DNA of 64,000 nt from Semisulcospira habei (GCA_036245525.1 BTPG01000003.1:155765547-155829546), one strand, 5' to 3'. Counted from the stretch's first letter, positions 20,550 through 30,382 are shown. Program-made: numbers and translations. The notes: a model not told the origin generated them from the sequence alone.

Positions 20550-21293
20550 ATGTTTATTACCTTAACAAATCTTGACACAAGCAAACCAGTGTGGTTAACT
20601 AATGGGATTGATAATTGTGATGGTAGCAAGGCTGTAGCTATCCATAAAATGTTCTACACTGTAAAATGGTTTAATGTAGAAGATGATAATTTTTATGTTG
20701 AATATTCTGTACAGGGAACTGTAGGTACTACAAGTTTTGGCGCTAATCATTTACAGCCTGGGTATTATGACTTTTGTACTATAGCTGAATTTTTACAAGA
20801 TAGGTATAAAATTAAAGCAACTTTAAATCTGGCTAACTTGCTTGTTACATTTGAATTTCCAAAAGATAGTCAGTTATTATTATCTCATAGTCTTGTAGTG
20901 CTACTTGGTTTTTTTTTAACCATATCTGATATAGGAATTTTATATGTTAGTGGTGATGAAAATTGGGCACTTGTTGACAAATATTTAAAGCCAAAAAAAC
21001 AAATAATAACTGGAAGATATCCTGTTCATTTGTCAGTACACACAGTGCTAAATGTTTATTTGAAAGAACTGAACACAACTGAGAATGTTCACAATGGAAA
21101 GCCTTCAACTTTGTTGAGATGCTTACCAACTGGAACCGCACCCTATTGTGAAAGTGTAGTTGTTAGATTTCCTAATTTGCAGTTTAAGAAATTAGGTTCT
21201 AGTTTCTTTGAGTCACTGTGTTTATCTGTAACTAATCAGGATGACAAACCAGTTGTAATGCATGATTTTAGTGTTGTGTTAGAAGTTAAATAA
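20550..21293 (+). CDS. 247-aa probable minor capsid (penton-like) protein
   Basis: ATG at 20550 behind GATAATAAAA. Beta-rich, no membrane segment. Landmarks: FITLTNLDTSKPVWLTNGID; LQPGYYDFCTIAEFLQDRYK, resembling the P.G.Y....L...L motif of small viral capsid proteins; LLLSHSLVVLLGF; LNVYLKELNTTENVHNGKPS; and a C-terminal VVVRFPNLQFKKLGSSFFES...VVLEVK. Size and pattern suit a single jelly-roll minor capsid/penton protein, but this is inference. Homologues are in copies C and E, and a 21-base gap separates it from the 291-aa gene. Confidence 0.65.
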   Translation: MFITLTNLDTSKPVWLTNGIDNCDGSKAVAIHKMFYTVKWFNVEDDNFYVEYSVQGTVGTTSFGANHLQPGYYDFCTIAEFLQDRYKIKATLNLANLLVTFEFPKDSQLLLSHSLVVLLGFFLTISDIGILYVSGDENWALVDKYLKPKKQIITGRYPVHLSVHTVLNVYLKELNTTENVHNGKPSTLLRCLPTGTAPYCESVVVRFPNLQFKKLGSSFFESLCLSVTNQDDKPVVMHDFSVVLEVK

Positions 21294-21314
21294 TTTTATT
21301 TTTGTTTATAAAAA

Positions 21315-22190
21315 ATGAGTGGCGGTCCAAAGCCGAGAATCATACCAGTTGCGTGTCCGGTAACAGAGTTGAAAGATTTGGCTGATGTACAGGATTTTGA
21401 GAAGGAGGGAGAAGTGGGAGAAGTATATGGTTTTGAACTTGATTCAACTGGCATGTACAAGTGGAAAGTAATCGATGACATGAAAGAAGGAACAGACAGA
21501 CCTATACCTAAACTTGGTCAGCTGCGTGATTGTACTGTACCTGTTCCAGTAAATAACGTACCCTACAACTTAATACATGTAGGTAATAAATGGGTGGTTT
21601 CACCTGTGCCTACACCGCCACCAACAATTGACTGGGACATAAAGTTGGAATGTATTAGTCCTTATGTATACACTGATGACGAAGGCGCCTTAGTGTTTAG
21701 GAAGGTTGTTAACTCAGGGCCGCTTATTGTAAGTCTTGTTCCAAGCTTTGCTTCAGACAACAATAGCAGAGATAAACTGAAAGCTGAAAATTATGAGAAA
21801 CGGAGGTATCTTCTTACGCACAGGAAGGGTCGATCTGATGCAAAGGTCGTGTTTGCACCAGTAAACTTTTTGATTGCAAGAGAAGCAACAATAGTATTTG
21901 AAATTATCATGAGATCTGTAACTTCTGCAAAAGAGGCAGATATAGCACAGGGAATAAAACTTACATGGGATGAAACAGTAGCAGAATCAACAAAGGTCTT
22001 TATTGCCATTAGAAAAAATGTAGATATTTTTGAAGTTTCGAGCAGTATTCCCGCTGTCAAGATATCGGTCGACAAAACAACTTTTGTTCGTCTAAGTTAC
22101 ATAAACCTTGAACACATTGATCTTGTTTCGTTTTATTATGCTAGCAAATTGTATACTTTTGAAGAGTTGCAAAATGTAATTGCTGATTAA
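21315..22190 (+). CDS. 291-aa conserved Polinton protein
   Basis: ATG at 21315 behind TTTGTTTATAAAAA. No signal peptide or membrane helix. Two halves: an N-terminal region with RIIPVACPVTELKDLADVQD and HVGNKWVVSPVPTPPPTIDW, and a beta-rich C-terminal half with REATIVFEIIMRSVTSAKEA, WDETVAESTKVFIAIRKN and a terminal FEELQNVIAD. Homologues are in copies C and E (N-terminal part). Probably structural, given its place in a run of virion-type genes; no family recognised. Confidence 0.75.
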   Translation: MSGGPKPRIIPVACPVTELKDLADVQDFEKEGEVGEVYGFELDSTGMYKWKVIDDMKEGTDRPIPKLGQLRDCTVPVPVNNVPYNLIHVGNKWVVSPVPTPPPTIDWDIKLECISPYVYTDDEGALVFRKVVNSGPLIVSLVPSFASDNNSRDKLKAENYEKRRYLLTHRKGRSDAKVVFAPVNFLIAREATIVFEIIMRSVTSAKEADIAQGIKLTWDETVAESTKVFIAIRKNVDIFEVSSSIPAVKISVDKTTFVRLSYINLEHIDLVSFYYASKLYTFEELQNVIAD

Positions 22191-22216
22191 ATAAAAAATA
22201 TTTGTCAATAAAAAAA

Positions 22217-22912
22217 ATGGTAAAATTCTATCCAATACTACCGACGCTTGAGCCGACTGAATCAATTGTGATGACAAAAACAACACTTGCGCCTGATCCA
22301 CAGGTGACAGCTGTGCCAATTGCTTCAGATAAAACATTACCAGCAGACGCATTCAGATTAAATAATATTACAGAAGCAATTAAATATTTGGAAAGTGAAG
22401 AAGCGAGGTACTCCAGATGTAAAAGGAGGTATAAGTCAGTATTTAATTATGTTCAAAACACTTCTATGGCTATTGGTGCAGTTTCAGCTGGATGTTCTGT
22501 AGGGGGTATTGTTCTGTTTGCCACAGGAATTGGAAGTTTGGCTGGAATTGCAATTGAGGGTGTTAGCGTTGCTACATGCCTGGCTTGCTTTGGTTTGGAG
22601 GCCTTAAACAAGAGGTTTCACACAAAATTACAGAAACATGAAGCATTGAGTACGCTGGCTGGTGCGAAGCTGAGCAGTATGAAACTTATTATCAGTAAGG
22701 CATTGAATGATAATTTTATTGATGACGAAGAATTTAAGCGAGTCCAGGATGATTTGAATAATTACAAGAAACAAAAATCTCAAATACAGAATAAGATGCA
22801 TAGTCAATCTCCCGTGAATGTTGAAGAACTAAAAGCTAGTTTTTTAGAGATGGGAAAAAAGATCGGTGTTCAGGAAACCACAGAAAAGCTACAAAATCTT
22901 TTAAACAAATAA
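22217..22912 (+). CDS. 231-aa protein with glycine-rich hydrophobic core
   Basis: ATG at 22217 behind TCAATAAAAAAA. N-terminal 60 residues Thr/Pro-rich and polar; then YLESEEARYSRCKRRYKSVF; a long Gly/Ala hydrophobic segment at about 80-125 (AVSAGCSVGGIVLFATGIGS, GIAIEGVSVATCLACFGLEA); then a charged helical tail with KLQKHEALSTLAGAKLSSMK and DNFIDDEEFKRVQDDLNNYK. This hydrophobic-core plus helix pattern is, from memory and unchecked, common among uncharacterised proteins of invertebrate Polinton-like loci. It could be a membrane-active or internal membrane protein. Last of the rightward virion-type genes. Confidence 0.75.
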   Translation: MVKFYPILPTLEPTESIVMTKTTLAPDPQVTAVPIASDKTLPADAFRLNNITEAIKYLESEEARYSRCKRRYKSVFNYVQNTSMAIGAVSAGCSVGGIVLFATGIGSLAGIAIEGVSVATCLACFGLEALNKRFHTKLQKHEALSTLAGAKLSSMKLIISKALNDNFIDDEEFKRVQDDLNNYKKQKSQIQNKMHSQSPVNVEELKASFLEMGKKIGVQETTEKLQNLLNK

Positions 22913-23280
22913 AAATCAGATTTGGTAATCGTTTATTTTTTCATTACACTTCGCAGAAAGATGACATGTCGCTTGCACCTAACTATTTAACCCCATCAGC
23001 TCCACCACCACCACCTGACTATTACTAAAAAAAGTTTTCTTGTTGTCCTTGTATCTTGTCAAATCTGTCTGAGTAAGTTGTGACTTAAGTTGTGACTTGA
23101 GTCAAGAACTTACAATTTGTTGTGTTTAAGTTCTTATAAGTTCTTGACTTAAGTCACTTATAACTAATTTATAAGATCTTAAAAGGTTACCTGTAAAGTT
23201 ATTTGCCAGTTATAAGTGACTTTGGAAATTTGTTATCAAGTATCTGTAGGTAACTTAAATAATTTGTTATCAAGTGCATA
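22913..23280. repeat. Non-coding segment with TATAAGT/ACTTGA repeats, copy B
   Basis: Follows the 231-aa stop with AATAAAAATCAG. It contains repeated AAGTTCTTATAAGTTCTTGA-type units and matches copy C 5780-6155 in reverse complement. Shared retention in two diverged copies suggests a conserved non-coding part of the element, possibly a terminator or replication-related region; function unknown. Confidence 0.65.
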
Positions 23281-23301
23281 TAGCAATGTTAGTTTTTTTT
23301 T

Positions 23302-23302
<1 letters not shown>

Positions 23303-23354
<52 letters not shown>

Positions 23355-23365
23355 GCATTGATTAA

Positions 23366-23396
<31 letters not shown>

Positions 23397-24095
23397 GGTA
23401 TACATGGTATTGGAATGTTTATTTTTTTATCTCTAATAACTAATCAATATGCACACGTATAGTCAACAAACACAGGCAAACAAACGCAGACAAACACATA
23501 CACACATACATACATACGCAAAAACATGCACTCACACACACATACACGCCTACATACGCAAAAATATGCACTCACACAGACGCACATACACATATAAACA
23601 CATGCACACATGGACATACAAACACACATGCAAACACACATGCACTCACACAGACAAATACACACACTCACACGCATACATACATACGCATACACTCACA
23701 CACATGCACTCTCACCCACACGCACGCACACATATATACATACACACACACTATGGGTTGTAACCATACAAACCAGGGATGTCCCCTGTTTACTGGAAGT
23801 CCCCGGTTGTGGGTGTATAACCCATGTGTGTCCCCCGGTTTACGGGATGTACATACTCACACACACACGGCACACATACACATTACCGGCAGACGCATTC
23901 CAATTAATATAATACACACATGCACTCACGCACGCACGCACACATACACGCATACACTCACACGCATACATACACACATACACATACACACGCACGCACA
24001 CACACACACACGCACACAGACGCACATACACATATAAACACATGCACACACACTCTCACACACACACAAACACTCACACGCATAGACAAACAGAC
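23303..24095. repeat. Microsatellite block (GT)n, (AAT)n, (CA)n-rich
   Basis: (GT)n at about 23303-23352, (AAT)n at about 23367-23394, then long CA-rich imperfect arrays (about 23440-23755 and 23840-24090). Overlapping frames here are repeat artefacts. Between the CA arrays lies a non-repetitive piece (23756-23850) with two GGGATGTCCCC/GGTTTACGGG-like blocks. Around 23876-23913 is a short duplicate of coding sequence from the 231-aa gene (reported separately). Confidence 0.85.
23876..23913 (+). pseudogene. Short duplicated fragment of the 231-aa gene
   Basis: The stretch ACATTACCGGCAGACGCATT followed by CCAATTAATATAAT closely matches the 231-aa gene at about 22333-22368 (ACATTACCAGCAGACGCATT, then AGATTAAATAATAT), where it encodes TLPADAF. 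It sits in the same orientation inside CA-rich repeats about 1.5 kb downstream, so it looks like filler or slipped-copy DNA. Confidence 0.55.
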
Positions 24096-24235
24096 AAACA
24101 AACACAAAATCTTTATTCTGCATGAATATTGTAGACTCATCCGCAAAACACAGTCAAGCGAAAACACCGTTGTATGACACGCGATACACAGGCAGTGTTC
24201 TCAAATCTGCGCACTTATCCCCATTTCTAAGGCTC

Positions 24236-24498
24236 TACGTCATGTGTTTACGTTAGATACCGGTCCCCCCACTGGGGGACGATTCGCTAAGGACATACCT
24301 CATGTGTTTACGTTGGATACCGGTCCCCCAGTGGGGGACGATTCGCTAAGGACATACGTCATGTGTTTACGTTGGATACCGGTCCCCCAGTGGGGGACGA
24401 TTCGCTAAGGACATACGTCATGTGTTTACGTTAGATACCGGTCCCCCAGTGGGGGACGATTCGCTAAGGACATACGTCATGTGTTTACGTTAGATACC
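24236..24498. repeat. 59-bp tandem repeat (four units plus a partial) with hairpin core
   Basis: Units of 59-60 bases contain CATGTGTTTACGTT, GATACCGGTCCCCCAGTGGG and GATTCGCTAAGGACATACGT. The core GTCCCC(C)AGTGGGGGAC is self-complementary in each unit. Located in the right non-coding arm of copy B. Confidence 0.9.
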
Positions 24499-25150
24499 AT
24501 GATTTGAAGGCTTGACTAGGGCGCTGAGTAATTTATAAATCAGATACAATGCAAATAAACACATTTCTTTGACAGCGTGCTACAAGTGGGCTGACCAGGG
24601 TGCCGTTTTGTAAATCAATTATTCAGATACAAAGTCAAAATCATCTTTCTTTGCCAGTGTGCTACAGGTATACCCCATCGTCAGTCCTGTTGCTAAAACC
24701 TATGTAAAATCTTTTCAATTCACTTGCATAAAGCAAGCTACTTGCATGAGGGTGGGAAAAACCTCTCACATTTGGTCCATAACATTTGGAATAATACAAA
24801 CATAAAAAGCATGGTTACGGGCCATTAAGGCCACGCCAGAGCCTTTGTGCAACGTGACAACACAAACAACAAATAAGATTATGGTCCTCCAGAGCCTTTT
24901 TGTTCAATTTCAGTACTGAACAAAGATATGGACCGTTTAAAACAAAAGGTTACGAGCATTTAAAGCCACGCCAGAGCCTTTGTCTTAAACAGTAATATGG
25001 TTCTTTTGGTCGTGCCAAAAACTTTTGTTCAATTTCAGTACTGAACAAGTTTATGAACCGTTCAAAACAGTAGGTTACGGGCCTTTTAAGCCACGCCAGA
25101 GCCTTTGCACAAACAAACAAACAAACAAACAAGCAAACAATGTTACAGAC
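24499..25150. repeat. Dispersed CACGCCAGAGCCTTTG repeats, copy B right arm
   Basis: From about 24800 a unit with GGTTACGGGC, AAGCCACGCCAGAGCCTTTG, TTCAATTTCAGTACTGAACA and ATGRACCGTT recurs three to four times at about 110-120-base spacing, ending in (ACAA)n at 25107-25138. Sequence 24499-24800 before it is unassigned. No gene seen. Confidence 0.6.
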
Positions 25151-25155
25151 CAGCG

Positions 25156-25794
25156 TTAGGGGTTTTTCCAAAAATCGGCTATTTCCTGTATTTTCAGCAT
25201 TTGTTCAATTTGCTCCCGCAAACTAAACACCTTTCGGAAAGACAGTGCAAGAAAATGAAATTTGGGGTACCCTCGTAGCAGCCTGGCTAGAACACACAAC
25301 CGATGAGCATATGACTTGGAAATTTTTACGTTTAATTTTAGCCAATCTGGCCAGTTCAATTTAGTTTGTTTTCGTATTTTCTGTATTTTAAGGATTTCGG
25401 AACCCTGGATTAGCCACTCTCCATAGCAGATTGAAGCTGAAATGTTTAGGTGTTTGGTTCCCTGAAGTATTTTGTAGCCATCTTCCAAATTCTTTTTTAA
25501 CATGTCTAAAGTAAATATGGTCAAATCACAATGTTCTACTCTACTGCACGCAGGCGGCTTGCCATCAGAAAGATTTTGTCTAAAAAACAAATCAAGTTGT
25601 TTTGGTTCTTTATTTGTCTTTTGTTTTTTCGAACCACTGATGTGTATATCACTCAAATTTCCAAGTGGTTTTCCCGGTTTTTCAAGCCAAAATTCCGGAG
25701 TTTTGTTCAAAATGGAATGAATGAAAGCGGTCATGTTTTCATGGTATTCACCATGAGATCGCAAGATTGTCACCTCTTCCTGAGTCCAATTCAT
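25156..25794 (-). CDS. DUF3102-like putative DNA-binding/replication accessory protein
   Basis: 212 residues from ATG 25794, no stops. The C-terminal half carries a helical pattern ICYGEWLIQGSEILK followed by WPDWLKLNVKISKSYAHRLC and LLRGYPKFHFLALSFRKVFS. This resembles phage and plasmid DUF3102 proteins (a GxWxxWL...SxxxAxR helix-turn-helix-like arrangement), known there near replication/partition genes. The N-terminal half is polar with Lys-rich KQKTNKEPKQLDLFFRQN. It is the only gene in the right 3.7 kb of copy B and reads away from the right end. Absent from the other partial copies in view. Family call is from memory and moderate. Confidence 0.55.
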   Translation of the reverse strand: MNWTQEEVTILRSHGEYHENMTAFIHSILNKTPEFWLEKPGKPLGNLSDIHISGSKKQKTNKEPKQLDLFFRQNLSDGKPPACSRVEHCDLTIFTLDMLKKNLEDGYKILQGTKHLNISASICYGEWLIQGSEILKIQKIRKQTKLNWPDWLKLNVKISKSYAHRLCVLARLLRGYPKFHFLALSFRKVFSLREQIEQMLKIQEIADFWKNP

Positions 25795-25800
25795 TTTCTA

Positions 25801-26464
25801 AAATGAGCGAATGTTAGTGAGTGTAGCCTGGGTAAATAAAACTAGACCGGTCTGGTTAACTATTGAACAGTAAGACTTAGCGCAATCCAGACTAACCGCG
25901 AGGCCTGTCTTGTTTCTAAATGTGACAAATTAAACAGACAAACTATCGATCTTACCGTCGTATATATTCACAAGATTTATCGATCACTGAATATCACCTC
26001 TGAGAATCAAGTCAGTCCTCAAAACACGTCCGTCTCCTACAAAGCCCGCTTAACAGAAAGAAACATGACCGGCTTGGTGTTTACAAACTAACACGTGGCC
26101 GTTGCTACGCGTCGTCTAAGGGAAGTAACTACTTATGTTGTTTTTGCTTATAACCAAAAGTTACCTCCCTGTGTTGTCTGTGCTGTTTTTGCTTGTGTGT
26201 GCGTGAAATTGACGAAGCCGGTGTATAAACAAGGCTATTTAGTAGGCAGATTTGATTGCTCTTATTTGATTGAGAAAATAGATTTAGTCAGTGTGTTTAC
26301 CACTAATTTTTTACTGGCATAAGTGAGCGCGTGTTTGACGGCGCCTCCGATCCTCTATCGGAAATACTCGTAATTGGCTAAGTAATCAATAAACTACACA
26401 TTGCAAAATGAACACACTTACATAACCAATGGATTAATTAACTCAGGTGTTAATTTTGCTTTAG
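25801..26464. other. Non-coding arm next to right TIR of copy B
   Basis: No convincing gene. The segment upstream of the DUF3102-like gene may contain its promoter. A 75-codon frame at 26095-26322 has no features supporting coding. Confidence 0.5.
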
Positions 26465-26624
26465 TCATGAATGTCATTGAATATTGAAATCTATATTTTA
26501 CCTAAAAAATAAGGGGAAACAAAGAAAATTGGGCGGCGTGCAGGCGTGGAAGTTTGTGGTAAAAAAAATCCTGGAAATTTGGGATCTATATAAATTGTCC
26601 AAATTCGCTCATATTCCCTTTCTC
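26465..26624. repeat. Right terminal inverted repeat of copy B
   Basis: Reverse complement of 9453-9610, ending CATATTCCCTTTCTC at 26624 and followed by the target duplication TGTTGG. Confidence 0.9.
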
Positions 26625-26976
26625 TGTTGGCATCGGGTTATACATGTTACCATCTGACCTTCAACTCCAAATGGGGACAATAAAAATTATAATAATGAAA
26701 TAATTGTTGCAGGGTGTGATAAAAAAAAAATTAGGACTCAATCAATCTGTAAACTTGGGTCTAACAACCACACATTTACAGTCATTAAAACCATTAATAA
26801 TGCCAGTAAAGTTATCACCCATACAGTCAGTAACGCCAGTAACAACCCCAACACCAATACCTGTACAGTCAGTGGTCTCTCTGGTCCCTCCGGTAAACAC
26901 ACATGAGTCAGAGAGAACTGCATTGGTAATAGGCCTTACTGGATTAGGGATATTATTTATTTACCTGTTTCATTAA
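26625..26976 (+). pseudogene. 414-aa protein, copy C, 3' part
   Basis: Continuation of the gene interrupted at 9452. It encodes the region corresponding to GIGLYMLPSDLQLQMG, then after frame lesions (A-run at 26722-26731) the Pro/Thr-rich linker and the terminal hydrophobic helix ending LFIYLFH (stop at 26976). The first six bases are the second half of the TGTTGG duplication. Confidence 0.9.
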
Positions 26977-28171
26977 GTAACCCACTATTAATCCTCCTAC
27001 TGTCACCAAAAGACCCACATATGCTCCACCATAAACCTTACTACCTTTGCTGTAGTATTGATCAGCCAACTGACAACACTTCCTATTATGCCAGGTAAAA
27101 CATCCATTGCTTTAACAGCCAATTTTTTAAGCAAGTCTGAAATGTTTGAGAGTTGTTTTTTTACCCATGACTGTAAATCTTTTGCGTCTGACGGAGCCGG
27201 TGGGGTCGGTGGAGCTGGACCGCTACTACCAGGCCCCCCAGTAACAGCCATTACAACAGTACTGATAATAAATCCAAGAACAGTAATTAAACTCGCAATA
27301 GTGATACCCTGCTCTCTGAAAAGTGTTTTCAATCTCTCAGCCAAAGTTGTGTCTTCATGAAGTATTTTCTGAATAGTTTCTCTAATCCTGTTGACCTGTG
27401 TTTTCAGTTTTTCTCTTCCTATACTAATTACTTCTAATCACCCTGATCTTTCTATCTGCAAATCATTTAATCTGTGTTGTATTGTTTGTTTTATTTCTGT
27501 GTCATAATTCTCCTTATCTGCCGTAGCTAGTTTTTCCTTTTCTCTTTCTATTTGATTATCAAGCTCACCTAGTTTGGTCACATTATTTACCATCTCACCT
27601 CTGATTGTCTGCAGTGATTTTTCCAAGCCCATAATCTCCTGCATTGTCAAAGGAGAGTCTTCTATTGTTTTCATAGCCTCATTTATTTGACCTTCTGAAA
27701 ATGAGGTTTCTTGTATCACATTGTTTGCTATTTCTGGCAGTCTTTTCACTTCTGTCATTTCAATTTCTCGTCATGTTGGCAACCTTGTTTGCATGTCATG
27801 AAGAGTGCTAACAAGTCAAGGTGGCAACTTTTTATCTCCAATACCAAGTTGAGGCAAGGCGCCAACACCACCTTCACATTTGATTGTACTTAAAGCTCTA
27901 AACTTACCAGGGTCTCTTTTGTTAGTCAATTGTACTTTTCCTCTGTCAACAGTATTTAAATATAAATGGCCCTTGCCATCAAGTTCAAACTGATTAGGAT
28001 CTATGTTGTCTGGGCGGTCACCAACATGATCATAAAACGTGTTTACTTTGCTTTTTAAAAGTTCGTGATGGAAACTGTAAGTATTTCTTGTACCAGTCAT
28101 ATCTTTTGTACTACAAAATCATACCTGTCATTCATTTTAATATCATGATCAAATCCTCCTGCTGTCATCAT
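26953..28171 (-). pseudogene. 412-aa membrane protein homologue, copy C
   Basis: Counterpart of 18066-19304. Start at 28171 (two ATGs in a row) behind AATTAATAAAA; stop at 26953-26955. Open pieces 27816-28100, 27438-27758 and 27003-27344 lie in different frames. The coiled-coil region (LDNQIEREKEKLATAD), hydrophobic segment (SLITVLGFIISTVVMAV) and Pro-rich linker remain recognisable. Overlaps the 414-aa 3' end convergently by about 24 bases, as in copy B. Confidence 0.85.
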
Positions 28172-28207
28172 TTTTATTAATTTAATTGTTTTGATTTTTG
28201 CATAATA

Positions 28208-29801
28208 AAATGACATCATCTTATGGATCAAAGTTAGACCCATACAGAAAACTACGAGAACCTCTTAGTGTTAAGGGCATTAGGCAATCAATTGTCATCA
28301 CAAGCAATCCAAGTACTATTGATCAAAACCAAATTCTTACTGTACAGTTTCCGAACCTAGGTCCCAATGATGTTATCGTTCCTTCTACTGCACGTCTTGC
28401 TGTTAATATCAAACTTTCATCAGAATCAGATGTGCACAAAACACTAGTTGTCAATCATGGCACAACAATTGTTAAATCTATTAAAGTTAAATTTAAAGGA
28501 CAGGAAGTGTTTAGTCTGGATGATGCTGATGTGTTTTACTGCTATAAAGATTTATGGCTTACAAGAGAAGAGATTGATTGTACATTGCTTAGCATCCCGA
28601 CAGCAACAAGGCTTTCTCAGGACATGCCTGCACTGCTTGTGAAAAAAAACTAAACAGAAAATTGAATGTATGTCGCCAGCCGGTCAAATATGTTAAATAA
28701 ACCTACAACATGGGGCCTAAATAAAGCTAAGACCATTTAGCAACACACATCCAATATCAAGAGCTACAGGCAGTGCAGACAGTAGGGAGAGTTTTAAAAA
28801 GGCAAATACAGGTGAATGGACAAAGGGTAGATAGAAACACATGCCCCAGAATAGAGAGAAAAACCCACCCTGTGGGGCTGACCAGGGTGACCCTGGGAAC
28901 TAATACAAGAGAAGAGAGAGAAGATCGTATTTATCAAGGCATACAGTCTGCTAATGTTGCTAAACTTAGAATCGATGCAAGCGATAAAACAACATCAGCA
29001 ATTGAGGATGTTATATTAGCAGAGACATACGGTAATAGATTTTACATTCCACTTGAATTTGAAATCCTCACAGCACATATGCCTTATTACCAAGGAGCAC
29101 TGAATGACCGTCTAAGCTTTGTACTAACTTTTAATGAATGACACAGATGCGACATACAAGATCTCTTTGGAATATGAAATTGCCACACACACTAAACTAG
29201 CCAGTCTCATACAAAATCAGTACCAGTCAAAACTTCCAATTTATTACGACCATGTTATACAACATAGTACAGTACCCAAAGACAAAGTGATACAATGTGG
29301 AATATCAACCTGAATACACCTGCCATGTCACTAAAAGGTATACATATGTTGTTTATTGAACCCAAAAATCCATTCAAAAGGGAGTCAGAAACATTTTACA
29401 ATCCAAAGATTACACATTTGTCTTGTACAATTGAAGGGTGTCCTAACCAAGTTTACACATCAGGTATGTTACCATACCAATACTATGATGAGATCACAAA
29501 ATGGGCGGGTGGAAGACTTAGAGAAAAACCAGCAAACATGGCATGCAAAGATCTACATCTGTATGACGTAAGGATCGGACAATACCTGACAGAAAAATAT
29601 GCACTTTGCCTAAACCTACGTAGTACAGATGACAATTACCTACATGGTTCGGGTCGTACTGTTGAAAATGGTAGTGATGGAATTACAATTCAAATACAAA
29701 AAAAGACTGAAACAGGAGGAGCAATAAACATATATTTGTATCTGATTTATGATGCACAACTCAATATTGCAGAAAGCAGACTAAGTGGACACGTGTATTA
29801 A
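28208..29801 (+). pseudogene. MCP: Probable major capsid protein, copy C
   Basis: ATG at 28208 (MTSSYGSKLDPYRKLRE) behind GCATAATAAA. Interrupted at 28572-28903 by a retroposon, with duplicated target on each side. A deletion of about 25 bases at about 29141 and an indel near 29283 also break it. The last piece (29295-29801) ends ESRLSGHVY, the same C-terminus as copy B. Its intact N-terminal frame shows where copy B lost a base. Confidence 0.85.
28572..28903 (-). mobile_element. CAATCAATC-tailed short retroposon, copy 1 (reverse, 5'-truncated)
   Basis: Reverse-orientation member of the family described at 38156. Flanked by a 12-bp target duplication TACAAGAGAAGA (28560-28571 and 28904-28915). 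It lacks the first about 45 bases of longer copies, ending at TTAGTTCCCAGGG. Confidence 0.9.
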
Positions 29802-30382
29802 AATTATTATTAGTGTTAAAATGAACTTGCTGACACTTGACCCTCATTGTGGTTTGTTTTGTGGTGCCACAGGCTGTGAAAAAAACAGAATTTCTTCTTG
29901 GCCTCTTACAAACAAGATACATCCATCATTTTGAAAACATAGTGATATTCTGTCCAACGATCAAACACAACAAAGCTTATCACAACCGCTCATTTATTTG
30001 GACTGATCACAACATTTACTTAGTCGACCCTGAGAAAAAACTGAATGACTCTCTACAATCTTTCTACAAGCAATTTGAAGGGCAGCCAACTTTGTTGATG
30101 ACTGCTCTGCAGAGAAAGACATTGCCAAGAAGAGAAACACACTAGCAGAACTTGCTTTTAGTGGCAGACATGCAAATATCAGTGTATGGATTCTCACTCA
30201 AAAATATAATGCTGTACTAAAAGATTTTTGAGAGCAACTAAAGTTTATCTGCTTGTTTTACTGTAAGGATTGTGACAGCTTTGAAGACTGTCTCAGAGAA
30301 AACGATGTTATACCCAGCAAACATTAACGAGACATTGTAAAAAACAAACTGAAATTGACTAAGCATCTAAAGCTTATCTTAA

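Larger units (their letters stand above)
9453..26624. mobile_element. Complete Polinton/Maverick-type element, copy B (17.2 kb)
   Basis: The termini are defined by three observations: the host gene of copy C resumes exactly after the element; TGTTGG flanks it on both sides (9447-9452 and 26625-26630); and the two ends are inverted repeats beginning AGAGAAAGGGAATATGAGCG and ending CATATTCCCTTTCTC. The 5'-AG...TC-3' termini, 6-bp duplication, 15-20 kb size and the PolB/integrase/ATPase/capsid-like set are the known hallmarks of Polintons. The strongly diverged opposite-strand copy C and the low number of lesions in B show that B arrived later. Fifteen genes are annotated separately; the right 3.7 kb is mostly repeats plus one gene. 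Confidence 0.92.

Noticed and set aside
23444..24177. Frames rich in Thr-His or Cys-Val on both strands
   Set aside because: Translation artefacts of CA/GT microsatellites.
23303..24498. CRISPR-like array (regular repeats with spacers)
   Set aside because: Repeats are contiguous tandem units or microsatellites in a eukaryotic element; no spacers or cas genes.
9453..26624. Simple inversion as explanation for the inverted left and right blocks
   Set aside because: The inverted ends, the TGTTGG duplication and exact continuity of copy C genes fit insertion of a separate element better than an inversion.
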